Below the pieces are notes generated by a model. The model made no database searches, had not been told where the DNA came from, and saw only the letters and a program-made list of their open reading frames with translations. The position numbers and the translations under genes were made by a program. A stretch of 64,000 bases of DNA, taken from Edaphobacter modestus. Its GTDB lineage: Bacteria > Acidobacteriota > Terriglobia > Terriglobales > Acidobacteriaceae. The stretch lies in NCBI RefSeq assembly GCF_004217555.1, contig NZ_SHKW01000001.1, forward strand, positions 1,612,001 to 1,676,000. The letters run 5' to 3'. Of this stretch, positions 35,171 to 44,150 are shown in pieces (the first letter of the stretch is position 1; each line of letters starts with the position of its first letter).

Positions 35171-36320
35171 CGTTCTTTTTCGTCTGCTCCTCGAGCGCTG
35201 TTGGCTGCTCCTCCATCTTTGCCTGGCGAGCAAGCCGCAAGGTATATCGTGTCGCTGAGACGTGTGCGCCCGCCAGCACCAGCAGACCCGAGAGGAACGC
35301 CCACATCATAAGTCCTACTGAGATATAGAACGGACCATAGACCGACTGGAAATCGAGCCACGGCAGTGCCCGTACATAAAGATACTTCGCCAGCTCCCAT
35401 AGAAGACCCACCATCACGGCGGTGGGGATTACGGCCCGGGCCGGAACCTTGCGATTCGGAAGAATCCAGTAGATCAAAAAGAACAGAAAAATGCTCAGCC
35501 CGATGCCACATATCTTCATAAACCACTGGTCAGCGAGATCGTAGGCGAGATTTTCGGTATGGCCAAAGAAGAGAACGGTCAACAGGGTCTTCGAACCTGA
35601 AGTGAAGGCAACCGAGGCAAGGGCCAGAATACCGACCGCGAACGCCAGTCCCAGCGAGACGGCCTGGTTGCGCAGATAGCTGCGATTCTTTGCCACCCCC
35701 CAGACGCTGTTCAGCGCAACCTCAAGCGGTAGGAAGACGCCCGTAGAGCTGACCAGCAGCATCAGCAGCGAGAAGATCTGTACGCCCTTTCGCGGATGCG
35801 CAAGCAGCTGCATATTCCGCATCACAAAGTCCTGCCCGACCGGCAGGAACCCATGCATCATGTCGCCGACGACCTGCTCCATGGTCCGGGAATGAAAGAC
35901 TCGTCTGCAGAGGGTGAGAAGAAGGACGATAAACGGAAACAGTGACAGAATGGCGTTGGCCGCGACACTGAAGGCGTAGGTATGCACTTCGGTCCGCGCC
36001 ATGTAATGAAGCAGCGCATTCACCTGAGACCAGAAGCCTCCGTACGGAACGAAAGGAGGCACCTTCTCGATAGGAGTATCGGAGGTCATCGCCGTCGCTT
36101 CGGCCTGCGTGGGAGACGCAGCGATCGATTTAGCCTGCTCCATTGCTTCTGCTCTGGGTGGTCGGATCGAGAACATATTGGGGAAGGACCGAGGACCGGC
36201 AGCCGGTGGCAATTGGAATGCCAACATCCCTCCGTGATCCACCTTGATGCTAGCAGAGTGAAGCAGACCATCGCAGCTTGTCCGAATGGAAAGCGACCGG
36301 AGTAAGACTTCCGATTCCAT
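35157..36320 (-). CDS. YihY/BrkB-family membrane protein
   Basis: Up to 387 residues. Six membrane helices: AYAFSVAANAILSLFPFIVL, FSLLMLLVSSTGVFLPLEVA, GLAFAVGILALASVAF, IGLSIFLFFLIYWILPNR, AVMVGLLWELAKYLYV and VGLMMWAFLSGLLVLAGAHV. These match the YihY/virulence-factor-BrkB family (once called RNase BN, now seen as an unclassified membrane protein). The ATG at 36320 shares a base with the queG stop (TGATG), favouring translational coupling. The first ~80 residues are not family-like, so a later start (36176 or 36143) is possible. Confidence 0.87.
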   Translation of the reverse strand: MESEVLLRSLSIRTSCDGLLHSASIKVDHGGMLAFQLPPAAGPRSFPNMFSIRPPRAEAMEQAKSIAASPTQAEATAMTSDTPIEKVPPFVPYGGFWSQVNALLHYMARTEVHTYAFSVAANAILSLFPFIVLLLTLCRRVFHSRTMEQVVGDMMHGFLPVGQDFVMRNMQLLAHPRKGVQIFSLLMLLVSSTGVFLPLEVALNSVWGVAKNRSYLRNQAVSLGLAFAVGILALASVAFTSGSKTLLTVLFFGHTENLAYDLADQWFMKICGIGLSIFLFFLIYWILPNRKVPARAVIPTAVMVGLLWELAKYLYVRALPWLDFQSVYGPFYISVGLMMWAFLSGLLVLAGAHVSATRYTLRLARQAKMEEQPTALEEQTKKNDADR

Positions 36321-37450
36321 CAATCGTGCAGTGCGGATTCTGTGATCTGGCGGATTGCCCAGCGTGCACCCTCAGCTAGCACTTCATCCTCGCTGAGAGT
36401 CCATGCTTCAAGTTGAGACAGAAAGCTTTTGTCATGACTGTTTCCCATGGCGATTGCGACGTTACGATGCAGACGCTTTCGTCGCGTTCGTTCCAGCGGC
36501 GATCCCTTGAAGGATTTGCGAAATCCCGCCGCATCGAGGCTCGCCAGCCATTGAAGTGCGGGATTCACCAGCTCCGGGCGGGCCTCCATGCCTTGCTTTA
36601 CGGCGATTGGAGCCCTGCGGTTCCAGGGACAGACGTCCTGACAGATATCGCACCCAAAGACCTGCCGTCCCACTCCTGCACGCAGTGCTTCCGGAATCTC
36701 CCCTTTCTTTTCAATCGTCAGGTAGGCGATGCAGCGGGAGGCGTCCATCTCGCGCGGAGCCACCAGAGCCTCTGTGGGGCAGGCATCGATGCAGCGGGTA
36801 CAAGTTCCGCAGCGATCCGTCGCGAGCTCCGGAACGGCGTGCGGCGCAACGGAGATCGACGTAACGATGACACCAAGTAATAGCCAGGATCCCAGCTGCT
36901 GATGAATAACGCAGGTATTCTTTCCGATCCATCCCAGGCCCGAATGAGCGGCCATCGATCGTTCAACAAGCGGGCCGGTATCGACATAGCAGCGCGTCTC
37001 GGCCGGTATGCGCTCTTTGAGCAATGCTTCCAGCTTGTGGAGACGTCCAAGCAGCTCCTCGTGGTAGTCGGTGGGAACGGTCTCGCCATTGTCGAGGGTG
37101 CGCCCGCTCCAGGCATAGCGTGCGATCCAGCCGGCACCGGTGGGAGCAGGCGCAATCGAGGGTGGCGCGGCAGCGTTATAGTTCAGGGCACAAACGATGA
37201 CCGACCGCGCCCAGGGCATCGCCGCTCGCACTGCGCTGCGTACCAGGATGCCGTCTTCCCCACGGCGCTTCAGGTATTCCATCTCCCCTGCGCGTCCGGC
37301 TTCGACCCAGGAGGAAAAGCGGCCTGCATCGCGCTCAGCCACAGCACTTCCTGCCTCGGGAACAGGAGCGACACCAGCGGCATCGAAGCCCGTTTCAAGT
37401 GCTTGTTTTTCAATCCACGCCGCAAGCTCAGGGGTCCATGCAACCGACAC
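36320..37450 (-). CDS. queG: Epoxyqueuosine reductase
   Basis: 376 residues. QueG reduces epoxyqueuosine to queuosine in tRNA wobble position 34, using cobalamin and two [4Fe-4S] clusters. Both clusters are visible: CGTCTRCIDACP and CDICQDVCPW. Upstream lie GLGWIGKNTCVI and DTGPLVERSMAAHSG, typical of the family, and a C-terminal HEAT-like tail (VLAEGARWAIRQI). It is the first gene of a queG-yihY-phosphatase unit. The other que genes are not in the window. Confidence 0.96.
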   Translation of the reverse strand: MSVAWTPELAAWIEKQALETGFDAAGVAPVPEAGSAVAERDAGRFSSWVEAGRAGEMEYLKRRGEDGILVRSAVRAAMPWARSVIVCALNYNAAAPPSIAPAPTGAGWIARYAWSGRTLDNGETVPTDYHEELLGRLHKLEALLKERIPAETRCYVDTGPLVERSMAAHSGLGWIGKNTCVIHQQLGSWLLLGVIVTSISVAPHAVPELATDRCGTCTRCIDACPTEALVAPREMDASRCIAYLTIEKKGEIPEALRAGVGRQVFGCDICQDVCPWNRRAPIAVKQGMEARPELVNPALQWLASLDAAGFRKSFKGSPLERTRRKRLHRNVAIAMGNSHDKSFLSQLEAWTLSEDEVLAEGARWAIRQITESALHD

Positions 37451-37509
37451 TTCCTACTCCTTCGCGGACACTTTCATCCGGCGCCAGATTCAGGGTAAAC
37501 TGAATCAAC

Positions 37510-37601
37510 GGAGAGTTGGCAGAGCCCGGTTGAATGCACCTGACTCGAAATCAGACATAGTCGCAAGGCTATCGGGGGTTCGAATCCCTCACTCTCCGCC
37601 A
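37510..37601 (+). tRNA. tRNA-Ser (anticodon CGA), island attachment site
   Basis: 92 bases with encoded CCA. Acceptor GGAGAGT pairs with ACTCTCC, discriminator G, CCA at 37599-37601. The anticodon loop CTCGAAA gives CGA at 37546-37548. The long variable arm (TAGTCGCAAGGCTA) marks tRNA-Ser. The integrase gene starts 146 bases downstream in the same direction, so the 3' end is the likely attB. No second copy of its 3' end was found in the window. Confidence 0.96.
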
Positions 37602-37746
37602 GAAATTTTACAAATCCTTCTACATCAATAGGTTATGAGCCACTCGGGCCTATCTGCTACCAGCAGTTGCTACCCGATTTGCAGGCCAAGCCGATTCCAT
37701 AATCACTGAACGCGACCTGGCGACGGTATTAGCCCGAGAGGCTAAT

Positions 37747-39102
37747 GTGAAGTCACCCGTCCAGCTGTATCTTCGTGTCCGTCTGCCTGACGGAAGCTAT
37801 CCCTACCTCAGGGCCGCCTTTGCAGCGAATGGCCGCCTACGCCCCCACCATGCCATCCACTCCGGCAGAGCCACCGAGTTCCCTGGCGCTTCCTACCACC
37901 TACGCTATCGCATCGGAGAAAAGCGGGTTTGGGAGCCGGTCGGAAAGGACCCTATCCTGGCCCTAACCCGGGTCCAGCAGAAAGTGCGTGACCTTCAGCA
38001 TGTCAACGATGATGGCGATGACATTGTCCCTCAGGTTGTCGCCGACGCCGCAGCCCGTACCTCTCTGACTGCTGAGCAGCCTAAGCCGCCGCTGCTCCTC
38101 AACGAGGCAATCAAGGAGTACCTGGCCGAGGTAAAGACTCATAGGTCAGCGAAGACCTTCGCCGCCTACCGGACGACCCTCTTCTTGTTCAGCCCTGACG
38201 CCGCCAAGGAGGCTGCCAAGGACACCCAGGTAAAGATCGCTGGGCACAAGCGGAAAGAGTCCACCGCCAAGATCACCCGGCAGTTCGTGAACAAACCACT
38301 TGCCGACATCACGCGCAAGGACATGCTCGACTACGTCGAGTTCCTCAAGAAGGTCCAGGGCAGTGTCCCTCGCACCGTCCGCAATCGCGTCGACTTCTTC
38401 CAGATCTTCCTGCACCACTACGGCCTCCCGTCGTTGCTAATTGGCAAGGACCTGCCTCAGTACACCGAGAAGAAGGTTCGCGCCTACAACCCCAGCCAGC
38501 TCGCCAAACTCTTCGCCGAGGCGACGCAGGATGAAGCAGATCTCCTTCACTTCTTCCTCTGCACCGGCGCGAGAGAGCAGGAGGCTCAGTTTGTTTGCTG
38601 GACCGATGTAGACCTCGAACTCAAAACCTATACCGTCACCGAACATCTCGATCTGGGATATCAACCCAAGGACAAGGAGGAAGGCTCCCTGCCGATCCCC
38701 GATGTTCTTGTGCGGGTCCTCAAGGCTCGGCGGGAACGGTACCCACAGACGCGCCTGATATTTCCGGGCAAGGGCGGGAAGCCCAACGGTCACGCCCTCC
38801 GCGTCATCAAGCGGCTGGCCCTTCGTGCTGGAGTTAACTGTGGTCAGTGTCGCAACAAGGCAGGTAAATCCTGCGCCACCCACCCGGTCTGCCGACAGTT
38901 TGTGCTGCACAAACTGAGAAAGACGTTTGCGACAACCCTCCACCATAAAGGGCTCCCAGCGCAGACACTGCAACGGTACCTCCGTCACAGTGACCTCGAC
39001 ACTACCCTCAAGTACATCGCCGACGCGGACGATGCGACGATCCGGAAGACCATCAATAGCACCTTCCAGGGGTTCGAGAGTTATGCAGGGGGTACGCGAT
39101 GA
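37747..39102 (+). CDS. Tyrosine recombinase / island integrase with Cys-rich insert
   Basis: 451 residues from a GTG at 37747 behind GAGAGG. An N-terminal arm-binding-like part, a core-binding SAM-like domain (about 120-235) and a catalytic domain. The catalytic residues appear in order: Arg in CTGAREQE, His-Arg in VLHKLRKTFATTL, His in YLRHSDLDTT and the nucleophile Tyr in TLKYIADADD. Between them lies CGQCRNKAGKSCATHPVC, four cysteines that look like a small zinc-binding insert. It should integrate the island at the neighbouring tRNA-Ser. Confidence 0.93.
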   Translation: MKSPVQLYLRVRLPDGSYPYLRAAFAANGRLRPHHAIHSGRATEFPGASYHLRYRIGEKRVWEPVGKDPILALTRVQQKVRDLQHVNDDGDDIVPQVVADAAARTSLTAEQPKPPLLLNEAIKEYLAEVKTHRSAKTFAAYRTTLFLFSPDAAKEAAKDTQVKIAGHKRKESTAKITRQFVNKPLADITRKDMLDYVEFLKKVQGSVPRTVRNRVDFFQIFLHHYGLPSLLIGKDLPQYTEKKVRAYNPSQLAKLFAEATQDEADLLHFFLCTGAREQEAQFVCWTDVDLELKTYTVTEHLDLGYQPKDKEEGSLPIPDVLVRVLKARRERYPQTRLIFPGKGGKPNGHALRVIKRLALRAGVNCGQCRNKAGKSCATHPVCRQFVLHKLRKTFATTLHHKGLPAQTLQRYLRHSDLDTTLKYIADADDATIRKTINSTFQGFESYAGGTR

Positions 39103-39184
39103 GACTCCTTCATCTCGCTAGGCGGCATACCGTTCTCGATGCGCTCGACTGCCAATCTGAAGCTACGCGCTATCATCTCTGCAC

Positions 39185-39688
39185 ATGCCTGCTAGAGCGC
39201 ACAAGATAGTTCCTGAACTTATTCCAGCCCCGCTTTGGGGTCGAAGTGCACATCGTATGCTGAAAGGTCGGGTCGCCTGGAAGAAGATTAGGGACGCAGC
39301 TCTTGTGGAGGCTGCGCACCGCTGCATTGTCTGCCGACAGCGCGGCAAGATTCTTTTTTGTCATGAGAAGTGGCGTTTCAGTGATCAGAGAACCACTGTA
39401 AAACTCTCGGGCTTCGAAATGGTTTGCGAGCGCTGCAACTCGGTCCTGCACGCAGGTCGATCCATACTTGCTGGTTATGTGGACGATGTAGTCGGACATC
39501 TCTGCCGGATAAATAAGTGCGATGAGATTGTGGCAGCCAAAATACTCAGCAAAGCTTTCGATAAATGGAATCTGCGCAGCCAAAAGAAACGCTGGAAAAT
39601 AGAGGTTACACAAGCGTTGCTGACGCGATACCCAGAACTCGTGGCGCTACCGAAATACCAGAGTTCACGCCAGGCTCGCCAAGCATGA
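39185..39688 (+). CDS. HNH-like zinc-finger protein of the island
   Basis: 167 residues, no signal peptide. It has the layout of a treble-clef/HNH fold: CIVCRQRGKILFCHEKW, then GFEMVCERCNSVLHAGR. That gives paired cysteines plus His and Asn at the expected places. A helical tail follows. It may be an HNH endonuclease or a DNA-binding relative. It lies just after the integrase on the same strand and could be part of the mobility or defence content. Confidence 0.65.
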   Translation: MPARAHKIVPELIPAPLWGRSAHRMLKGRVAWKKIRDAALVEAAHRCIVCRQRGKILFCHEKWRFSDQRTTVKLSGFEMVCERCNSVLHAGRSILAGYVDDVVGHLCRINKCDEIVAAKILSKAFDKWNLRSQKKRWKIEVTQALLTRYPELVALPKYQSSRQARQA

Positions 39689-39844
39689 CTATAAGACCTT
39701 TGGGTTATGAAAGTATTGGTGGGTAGCGGTAGGGAAGAGCGAGAAATTCTTACAGTGGACCTATCGTGGGGTTGAAGCACGCGTTGCGACCATTAGCTTT
39801 GGGGCGGGCGTATCGGGTGGGAGGTCGGCTAGCCGCAATGCCTA

Positions 39845-39994
39845 CTACAGGTCTCCGACCTCTCGCTCTGCGAAGTGTGACAGCTGCTCGTAGAGGCGCT
39901 GGATGCCTTCCTCGTCCAGCTCGACGTTCATGGTTACGTACAGCTTGACGATAGGATTCTCATTGCTGGGGATCCACTTGAACCATCTCGGCAT
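39845..39994 (-). CDS. Possible small ORF overlapping the ABC-3C ATPase
   Basis: 49 codons from an ATG at 39994 to a TAG at 39845-39847. The stretch MNVELDEEGIQRLYEQLSHF reads like a real soluble protein fragment with a helix. It overlaps the end of the ATPase gene by 35 bases in another frame. It may be a small gene or the tail of something lost. I do not recognise it. Confidence 0.35.
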   Translation of the reverse strand: MPRWFKWIPSNENPIVKLYVTMNVELDEEGIQRLYEQLSHFAEREVGDL

Positions 39995-41027
39995 CCCTCT
40001 GCTCGATACGTCGTCTCGCGGCCTCGAGCTCCGAGGTCAGGTAGTCGCGACGATTTCGCACCACCGACTCGTGAAAATTCCTGACATCTTCGTAGCGTTG
40101 CCTCACCAGGTCGGGCAAGACAAGCCCTGCTTCTTTGTAGACCTGCCTGAGGTTATTTGGTTCCGGTGCAACTTCCAAAGTGAGCGCCTCTTCGAGATCG
40201 CGTATCGCCGAGAGGTCCAAGGTATTCGAATTTGACAGATCGTTTAGTTGCCTGGTGAGCGCGGATGTCTCAACTTCCAGCTGTTTGTATTCGGGGAGAA
40301 CATTGAAGTTCGCGCTCTCTGCTTGAAGACGCTTCAGACGCGCCTCTTCAATAGTCAATTGAGTTCTGAGGTCGGCGCTTTTTCCAATGATCGATCCAAA
40401 GGCTCCCGATCCGGCAGCCTTTTTCAATTCTTCTAACGTCTTTTCTCGATCTCTCACAGCTTGCCAGTCCCGAGCGATTTGCCAATCGAGATCCAAGAGG
40501 AACATGAGCGCTATTTGCATATCGCCTATTCCTTGCATCACTGCCTGCTTTTCTGGCGTAACAAATGCAGTACTGGCCTGTCTTCGTACAAAATAAGCGA
40601 AGAGCGACCGAAATGAAGGAGGTTTCGATCCGTTCGCCTCACGCGTTGTCAGGCCGAACATCTCCTCACCTAGAACGTCACACCAGTCACTTACCGAGAT
40701 CGTTTGCGGCAGGCCTAATGGACCAAGGACTTTTACCTTCGCTTTGGTTCCACCGCTCCGCTCCACCTCCTGTTGGATGCCTTTCAAATCGAAGGTCATT
40801 CCAAACGTGGCATCTAGCAGATCGGGTGTTCTAAAGATCGAGTCTTTGCCAGCATCGGAGCCGAGCAAGAAATGAATGATCTCAATCAGACTGGATTTAC
40901 CAGCCCTGTTGCGGGTCTGCTTGTCCGTTGCTCCTGCGCTCTTCTCCGCAATGAGAACATTAAGGCCCGGCTTTAGCGGGGCCAGATTCTTGAAGGTCGG
41001 AAGGCTACTGAAGATGCGATGAATCAT
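39960..41027 (-). CDS. ABC-3C system ATPase (DUF2326-like), apparently C-terminally truncated
   Basis: 355 residues. N-terminal SMC/RecN-like ATP site with GLNVLIAEKS and RNRAGKSSLIEIIHFLLGS (Walker A, with Arg where Gly is usual). Then comes GMTFDL, a region with SLFAYFVRRQ, and a long coiled coil (about 215-350, ESANFNVLPEYKQLEVE, NFHESVVRNRRDYLTSELEA). Relatives run to about 560-600 residues with the signature, Walker B and DUF2326 part at the C-terminus; this one stops inside the coiled coil. The stop is followed by unrelated-looking sequence. Likely inactive. Confidence 0.75.
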   Translation of the reverse strand: MIHRIFSSLPTFKNLAPLKPGLNVLIAEKSAGATDKQTRNRAGKSSLIEIIHFLLGSDAGKDSIFRTPDLLDATFGMTFDLKGIQQEVERSGGTKAKVKVLGPLGLPQTISVSDWCDVLGEEMFGLTTREANGSKPPSFRSLFAYFVRRQASTAFVTPEKQAVMQGIGDMQIALMFLLDLDWQIARDWQAVRDREKTLEELKKAAGSGAFGSIIGKSADLRTQLTIEEARLKRLQAESANFNVLPEYKQLEVETSALTRQLNDLSNSNTLDLSAIRDLEEALTLEVAPEPNNLRQVYKEAGLVLPDLVRQRYEDVRNFHESVVRNRRDYLTSELEAARRRIEQRDAEMVQVDPQQ

Positions 41028-41276
41028 GCCGACCTCCGGATGACGAGACCATCCTCAAAGGCAATCGCTCCCAATAACGTAGAGCAGGTCAAGGCTCAAG
41101 ATGAACCAGTCGTAAGAGATCCGCTTACGGCTGCGATCCGGCGTAGCGTCGATGCTTCGGTTCAGCTCTTCCCAAAGCGAGGAGACCGTTCGCGGAATGG
41201 CTAGCGAATGGAGAAGCTGCGCTCCCACGGTGAGCAGGGCACGCTCTGGTGGCAGATGCTTCGAGGGAAGTATCAC
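41026..41276 (-). pseudogene. ABC-3C middle component, with 3' frameshift
   Basis: Small protein of about 73 residues in one frame (41055-41276) with PERALLTVGAQLLHSL, TVSSLWEELN and ISYDWFILSLDLLYVIG. This fits the middle-component pattern of ABC three-component systems. Near 41080 the frame turns to SDCL and a stop. One base fewer would continue as LGAIAFEDGLVIRRSA and stop at 41024-41026, overlapping the ATPase ATG by ATGA. That neat fit indicates a one-base insertion in the TACGTTATTGGG region. Confidence 0.7.
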
Positions 41277-42271
41277 GGTGCGGTCACCGCTTTTGCATCT
41301 TCAAAGATTTCGCATCGGTCAAACAGATACGCCATGACCGCGAGAACTGCTGCCTTGTGCTGGGGTGTGTGGTCTGCTGTTCCAGCTGCCCAGGATTCGA
41401 TGTGCCCGAATATCTCGTCGGGATGGAGGACCGGCCTGACCTTCCGAAGCTCTATGTACTTTTCATGGAACGACTCAGCTACCCTTTCGCCGTAGTCGGG
41501 ATCGGGCCATCGCTCGAAGAATCCGGTCACTAAAGCTGCTTTTTGCATTCCGATCTTGAGAAAATTCGCGACCGCATCTGAAAGGAGATTAGCTTCAATT
41601 TTGCCCGGTGAAACCTCACTTATCTCGGTCATAGTGGGCGGTGAGGTTTGCGTAATGTGAGTCAGAACAGCCTTGAGATCCTGATAGCCGAGGTTGAGAT
41701 TCACTGTTACGGTAATCGAAGGGCCGAACCAAGATTCCAAGTCGGGCATAGTGAGTTTGCGAAACTCGATCAGGAGTTCTGGGTACCCGAAAGGAATGAC
41801 TTTGATCTTCTTGTTTTGAGCCCTGAGATCTTCAAGACACTCGATGATATGAGGCCCGAGCCGACCATCGTGCGCATTGTGAACAAACGCCCACGTATCG
41901 AAATACTGCTCCCAATGCTTCTTAGCTCCCTCGAAGTCCTCCGTGATCTTCTTGATAGCGTCGGCGGCTGTCATGTCATTGGGGGCGTAGCTTTGAAACA
42001 AGGTGCGTTGAGATGGAAGGTAACCGTCGTTTTTCCGATCCCCAACGTTGCCCCAAGGCCTGCACGCCAGAAAATCTCTACAATAGGCCAGGGACATGAC
42101 CCGTTCGAAAAGGCGCTGGAACGCATCGCCCCGGGCTTCCAGGAATGCGATACGAAAGTCCTTTTCATAGCTGAGTTGTTGAAGACGATCCATACGTCGT
42201 TGGCAGCCGACCCGTTCCGCTTTGCAGCGTTGAAGTGCAGAGGAAATTAAACTGAAAAGCAATTCTCTCAT
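41273..42271 (-). CDS. ABC-3C effector-type component
   Basis: 332 residues, soluble. The strong block FLEARGDAFQRLFERVMS, PWGNVGDRKNDGYL and LFQSYAPND resembles the large conserved domain of ABC three-component system proteins. A helical C-terminal half follows (KITEDFEGAKKHWEQYFDTW, HIESWAAGTADHTPQHKA). The gene overlaps the middle component by 4 bases and starts the operon. The ATG at 42193 (MDRLQQLSYEKDF) is an alternative start closer to the family. The function is presumed defence, but the biochemical activity is not known to me. Confidence 0.65.
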   Translation of the reverse strand: MRELLFSLISSALQRCKAERVGCQRRMDRLQQLSYEKDFRIAFLEARGDAFQRLFERVMSLAYCRDFLACRPWGNVGDRKNDGYLPSQRTLFQSYAPNDMTAADAIKKITEDFEGAKKHWEQYFDTWAFVHNAHDGRLGPHIIECLEDLRAQNKKIKVIPFGYPELLIEFRKLTMPDLESWFGPSITVTVNLNLGYQDLKAVLTHITQTSPPTMTEISEVSPGKIEANLLSDAVANFLKIGMQKAALVTGFFERWPDPDYGERVAESFHEKYIELRKVRPVLHPDEIFGHIESWAAGTADHTPQHKAAVLAVMAYLFDRCEIFEDAKAVTAP

Positions 42272-42598
42272 GCGGTATTTCCAGAACTCTAGTCCACCCT
42301 TTCCACGCTTTCAGAAGGTTGCTAAAAGTTGCCCATCACGTAGGCAACACGCGCAGTCTCCGATCGAGAAACGTCGGAACAGTTCGGACGAAGCTTGCGG
42401 ACGCTGTCTGCAAACTTCAGGTTCAGCGATGGTGGTGAACCGATCAGATTCACCAAGGTTCGGGGCAGACTCTCTTGAACCTGTATGGTTGGCGGAGGTC
42501 GAACACTCTGCACGTCCGGTGTCAGGTGCTCCGGCTGGTGCTGTCGCTCGTGGACTCGCCCGGTTTTGAGAGCTAATCGCTTGTGTAACGTGAAGTCT
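42272..42598. other. Gap with a possible gene-tail fragment
   Basis: Between the ABC-3C operon and the IS91 end. On the minus strand a frame (42322-42513) ends in SVRKLRPNCSDVSRSETARV and MGNF; the latter half reads like a real protein C-terminus. It may be the tail of a gene cut by the IS. I cannot assign it. Confidence 0.35.
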
Positions 42599-44150
42599 TA
42601 GTGCTGTATCTGGAGCGCCCATTTTTTCCGGTTGGTTGATTGAAGCGCTGTGGGGCGGCGCTTCGGATACAGCGACTTGAAGGAAGCCGCTGGCAGTTGG
42701 GTTGCTATGGGATTTGAATGGTGCTGCGCGGAGGCCGAGGGCATCGGAGGTCGGTGGTGCGTGGTGCGGATGCGGATTGTGGGAAGAGTTCGCGGGGGCA
42801 AAGCTTCTGGATGAGGCAGCAGACAGCGGGTGAAGCGGTGGTCTCGAGTGCGGTTGGAGCGAGATGCGACACAGGGACTCTGTGCGTGCCGGAGCAGGTA
42901 AGCAGGTCGAGGTTGGAACTGTGGGTTCATGCGGCACACTCGCGGGACAGCGGAGGAGAGCGAAGCAGGAGTTGAGCTGCGGAGAGGTGTTCGACGACGT
43001 GCATGGTTCCGCCGCAGACAGGGCAGTTCCAGAGCGATGCGGAGCTCCTATGGGTTGAAGTCTGCGCTGCATTTATCTGTCGGGGCGGTCCAGTGCTGTG
43101 GAACAGGTGGAAGCAGAGCGGCAGCAACGTAGCGCGGTACCGGTTGGTGAGGAAGCCGAAGTTGCGGATGCGCACGAAGCCGCGCGGGAGCAGGTGGAGG
43201 AGGAAGCGGCGCAGGAACTCATCGACGGGCAGGATCATGAGCCGCTTCTTGTTGGCGTGAGCGGAATCTCTCCAGCGGAAGGTGACGTTGCCGTTGGCGA
43301 GGGCAACGAGTCTGTGGTTGGAGATGGCGATGCGGTGGGTGTAGGCACTGAGATAGCGCAGTGCGTGTTCCGGCCCGCCGAAGGGGCGCTTGGCGTAGAC
43401 GACCCAGTCGTGGCGGAACAGGAGTCTGAGCCAGGAGGTAAAGGTCCCCTGTGCTGCGAGTGGTGCGAGGTTGCCGTAGAACTGGAGTGTGCCTGTATGG
43501 AAGGCGCTCTTGAGTCCGGCGACGAACTTGCCGCGGAACACGCGGCTGAGCACCTTGATGGGGAGAAAGAAGGAGCGGCGGGAGGAGATCCAGCGGGAGT
43601 GGTCTGGAGCGAGGCCGCCGGCGGCGAGCACGCAGTGGACATGGGGATGATGTTGCAGGCGCTGGTCCCAGGTATGGAGCACGCTGAAGAAGCCGATCTC
43701 GGCGCCGAGGTGTCGGGGATCGCGAGCGATCTCGAGCAGGGTCGCGGCGCTGGAGTGGAACAGCAGGTTATAAATCAGCCGCTTGTTCTGCAGAGCAAGC
43801 GGGGCCAGTTCGCGCGGGAGGGTGAAGACAACATGCACGTAGCGGGTAGGGAGAAGCTCGCGTTGGCGGGCTTCGAGCCAGCGCACACGGGCGTTGCCCT
43901 GGCATCCGGGGCAATGCCGATTACGGCACGAATAGTAGGAGATGGCGGAATGTCCGCAGCTGGAGCACTGATCGCGATGCCCGCCCAGCGCAGCGGTGCG
44001 GCAACGGGTGATGGCCAGCAACACCTTCTGATGTTGCCAGCTGATCCACCGGCGACTGCGCTTTATGAAGTCGTCACCGGCACAGTGAACGATGTCGGCC
44101 ATCTCCAGCGAAGGTCGGTTCATGCGCTGAGAGATACCCCTGCCACTTAA
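42599..44150 (-). mobile_element. IS91-family element
   Basis: Holds an IS91-type transposase on the minus strand. The left boundary is set by a shared end: 42599-42745 recurs almost unchanged at 52749-52894. That end lies on the 3' side of the transposase, where IS91 elements have their replication origin (oriIS). It contains inverted-repeat sequence (GCTGTATC near 42604, GGATACAGC near 42666). The other end (terIS) is not resolved; 44150 is an estimate. Confidence 0.8.
42927..44123 (-). CDS. IS91-family transposase (HUH, IS801-like)
   Basis: 398 residues. N-terminal zinc finger (CSSCGHSAISYYSCRNRHCP) followed by CQGNARVRWLEAR. The HUH motif is HPHVHCVLAAGG, the catalytic Tyr region is ALRYLSAYTHRIAISNHRL, and TFRWRDSAH follows. 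C-terminal CPVCGGTM adds a second Cys pair. These enzymes move by rolling-circle, one-ended transposition. The gene looks complete. Confidence 0.93.
   Translation of the reverse strand: MNRPSLEMADIVHCAGDDFIKRSRRWISWQHQKVLLAITRCRTAALGGHRDQCSSCGHSAISYYSCRNRHCPGCQGNARVRWLEARQRELLPTRYVHVVFTLPRELAPLALQNKRLIYNLLFHSSAATLLEIARDPRHLGAEIGFFSVLHTWDQRLQHHPHVHCVLAAGGLAPDHSRWISSRRSFFLPIKVLSRVFRGKFVAGLKSAFHTGTLQFYGNLAPLAAQGTFTSWLRLLFRHDWVVYAKRPFGGPEHALRYLSAYTHRIAISNHRLVALANGNVTFRWRDSAHANKKRLMILPVDEFLRRFLLHLLPRGFVRIRNFGFLTNRYRATLLPLCFHLFHSTGPPRQINAAQTSTHRSSASLWNCPVCGGTMHVVEHLSAAQLLLRSPPLSRECAA

Noticed and set aside
33572-35311. 579-codon plus-strand frame opposite the SpoIIE-type phosphatase
   Set aside because: Composition is rich in Arg/Gln/His without domains, while the minus strand has TM helices, HAMP and PP2C motifs.
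43098-44150. 350-codon plus-strand frame opposite the IS91 transposase
   Set aside because: Acidic low-complexity shadow; the minus strand has zinc finger, HUH and Tyr motifs.
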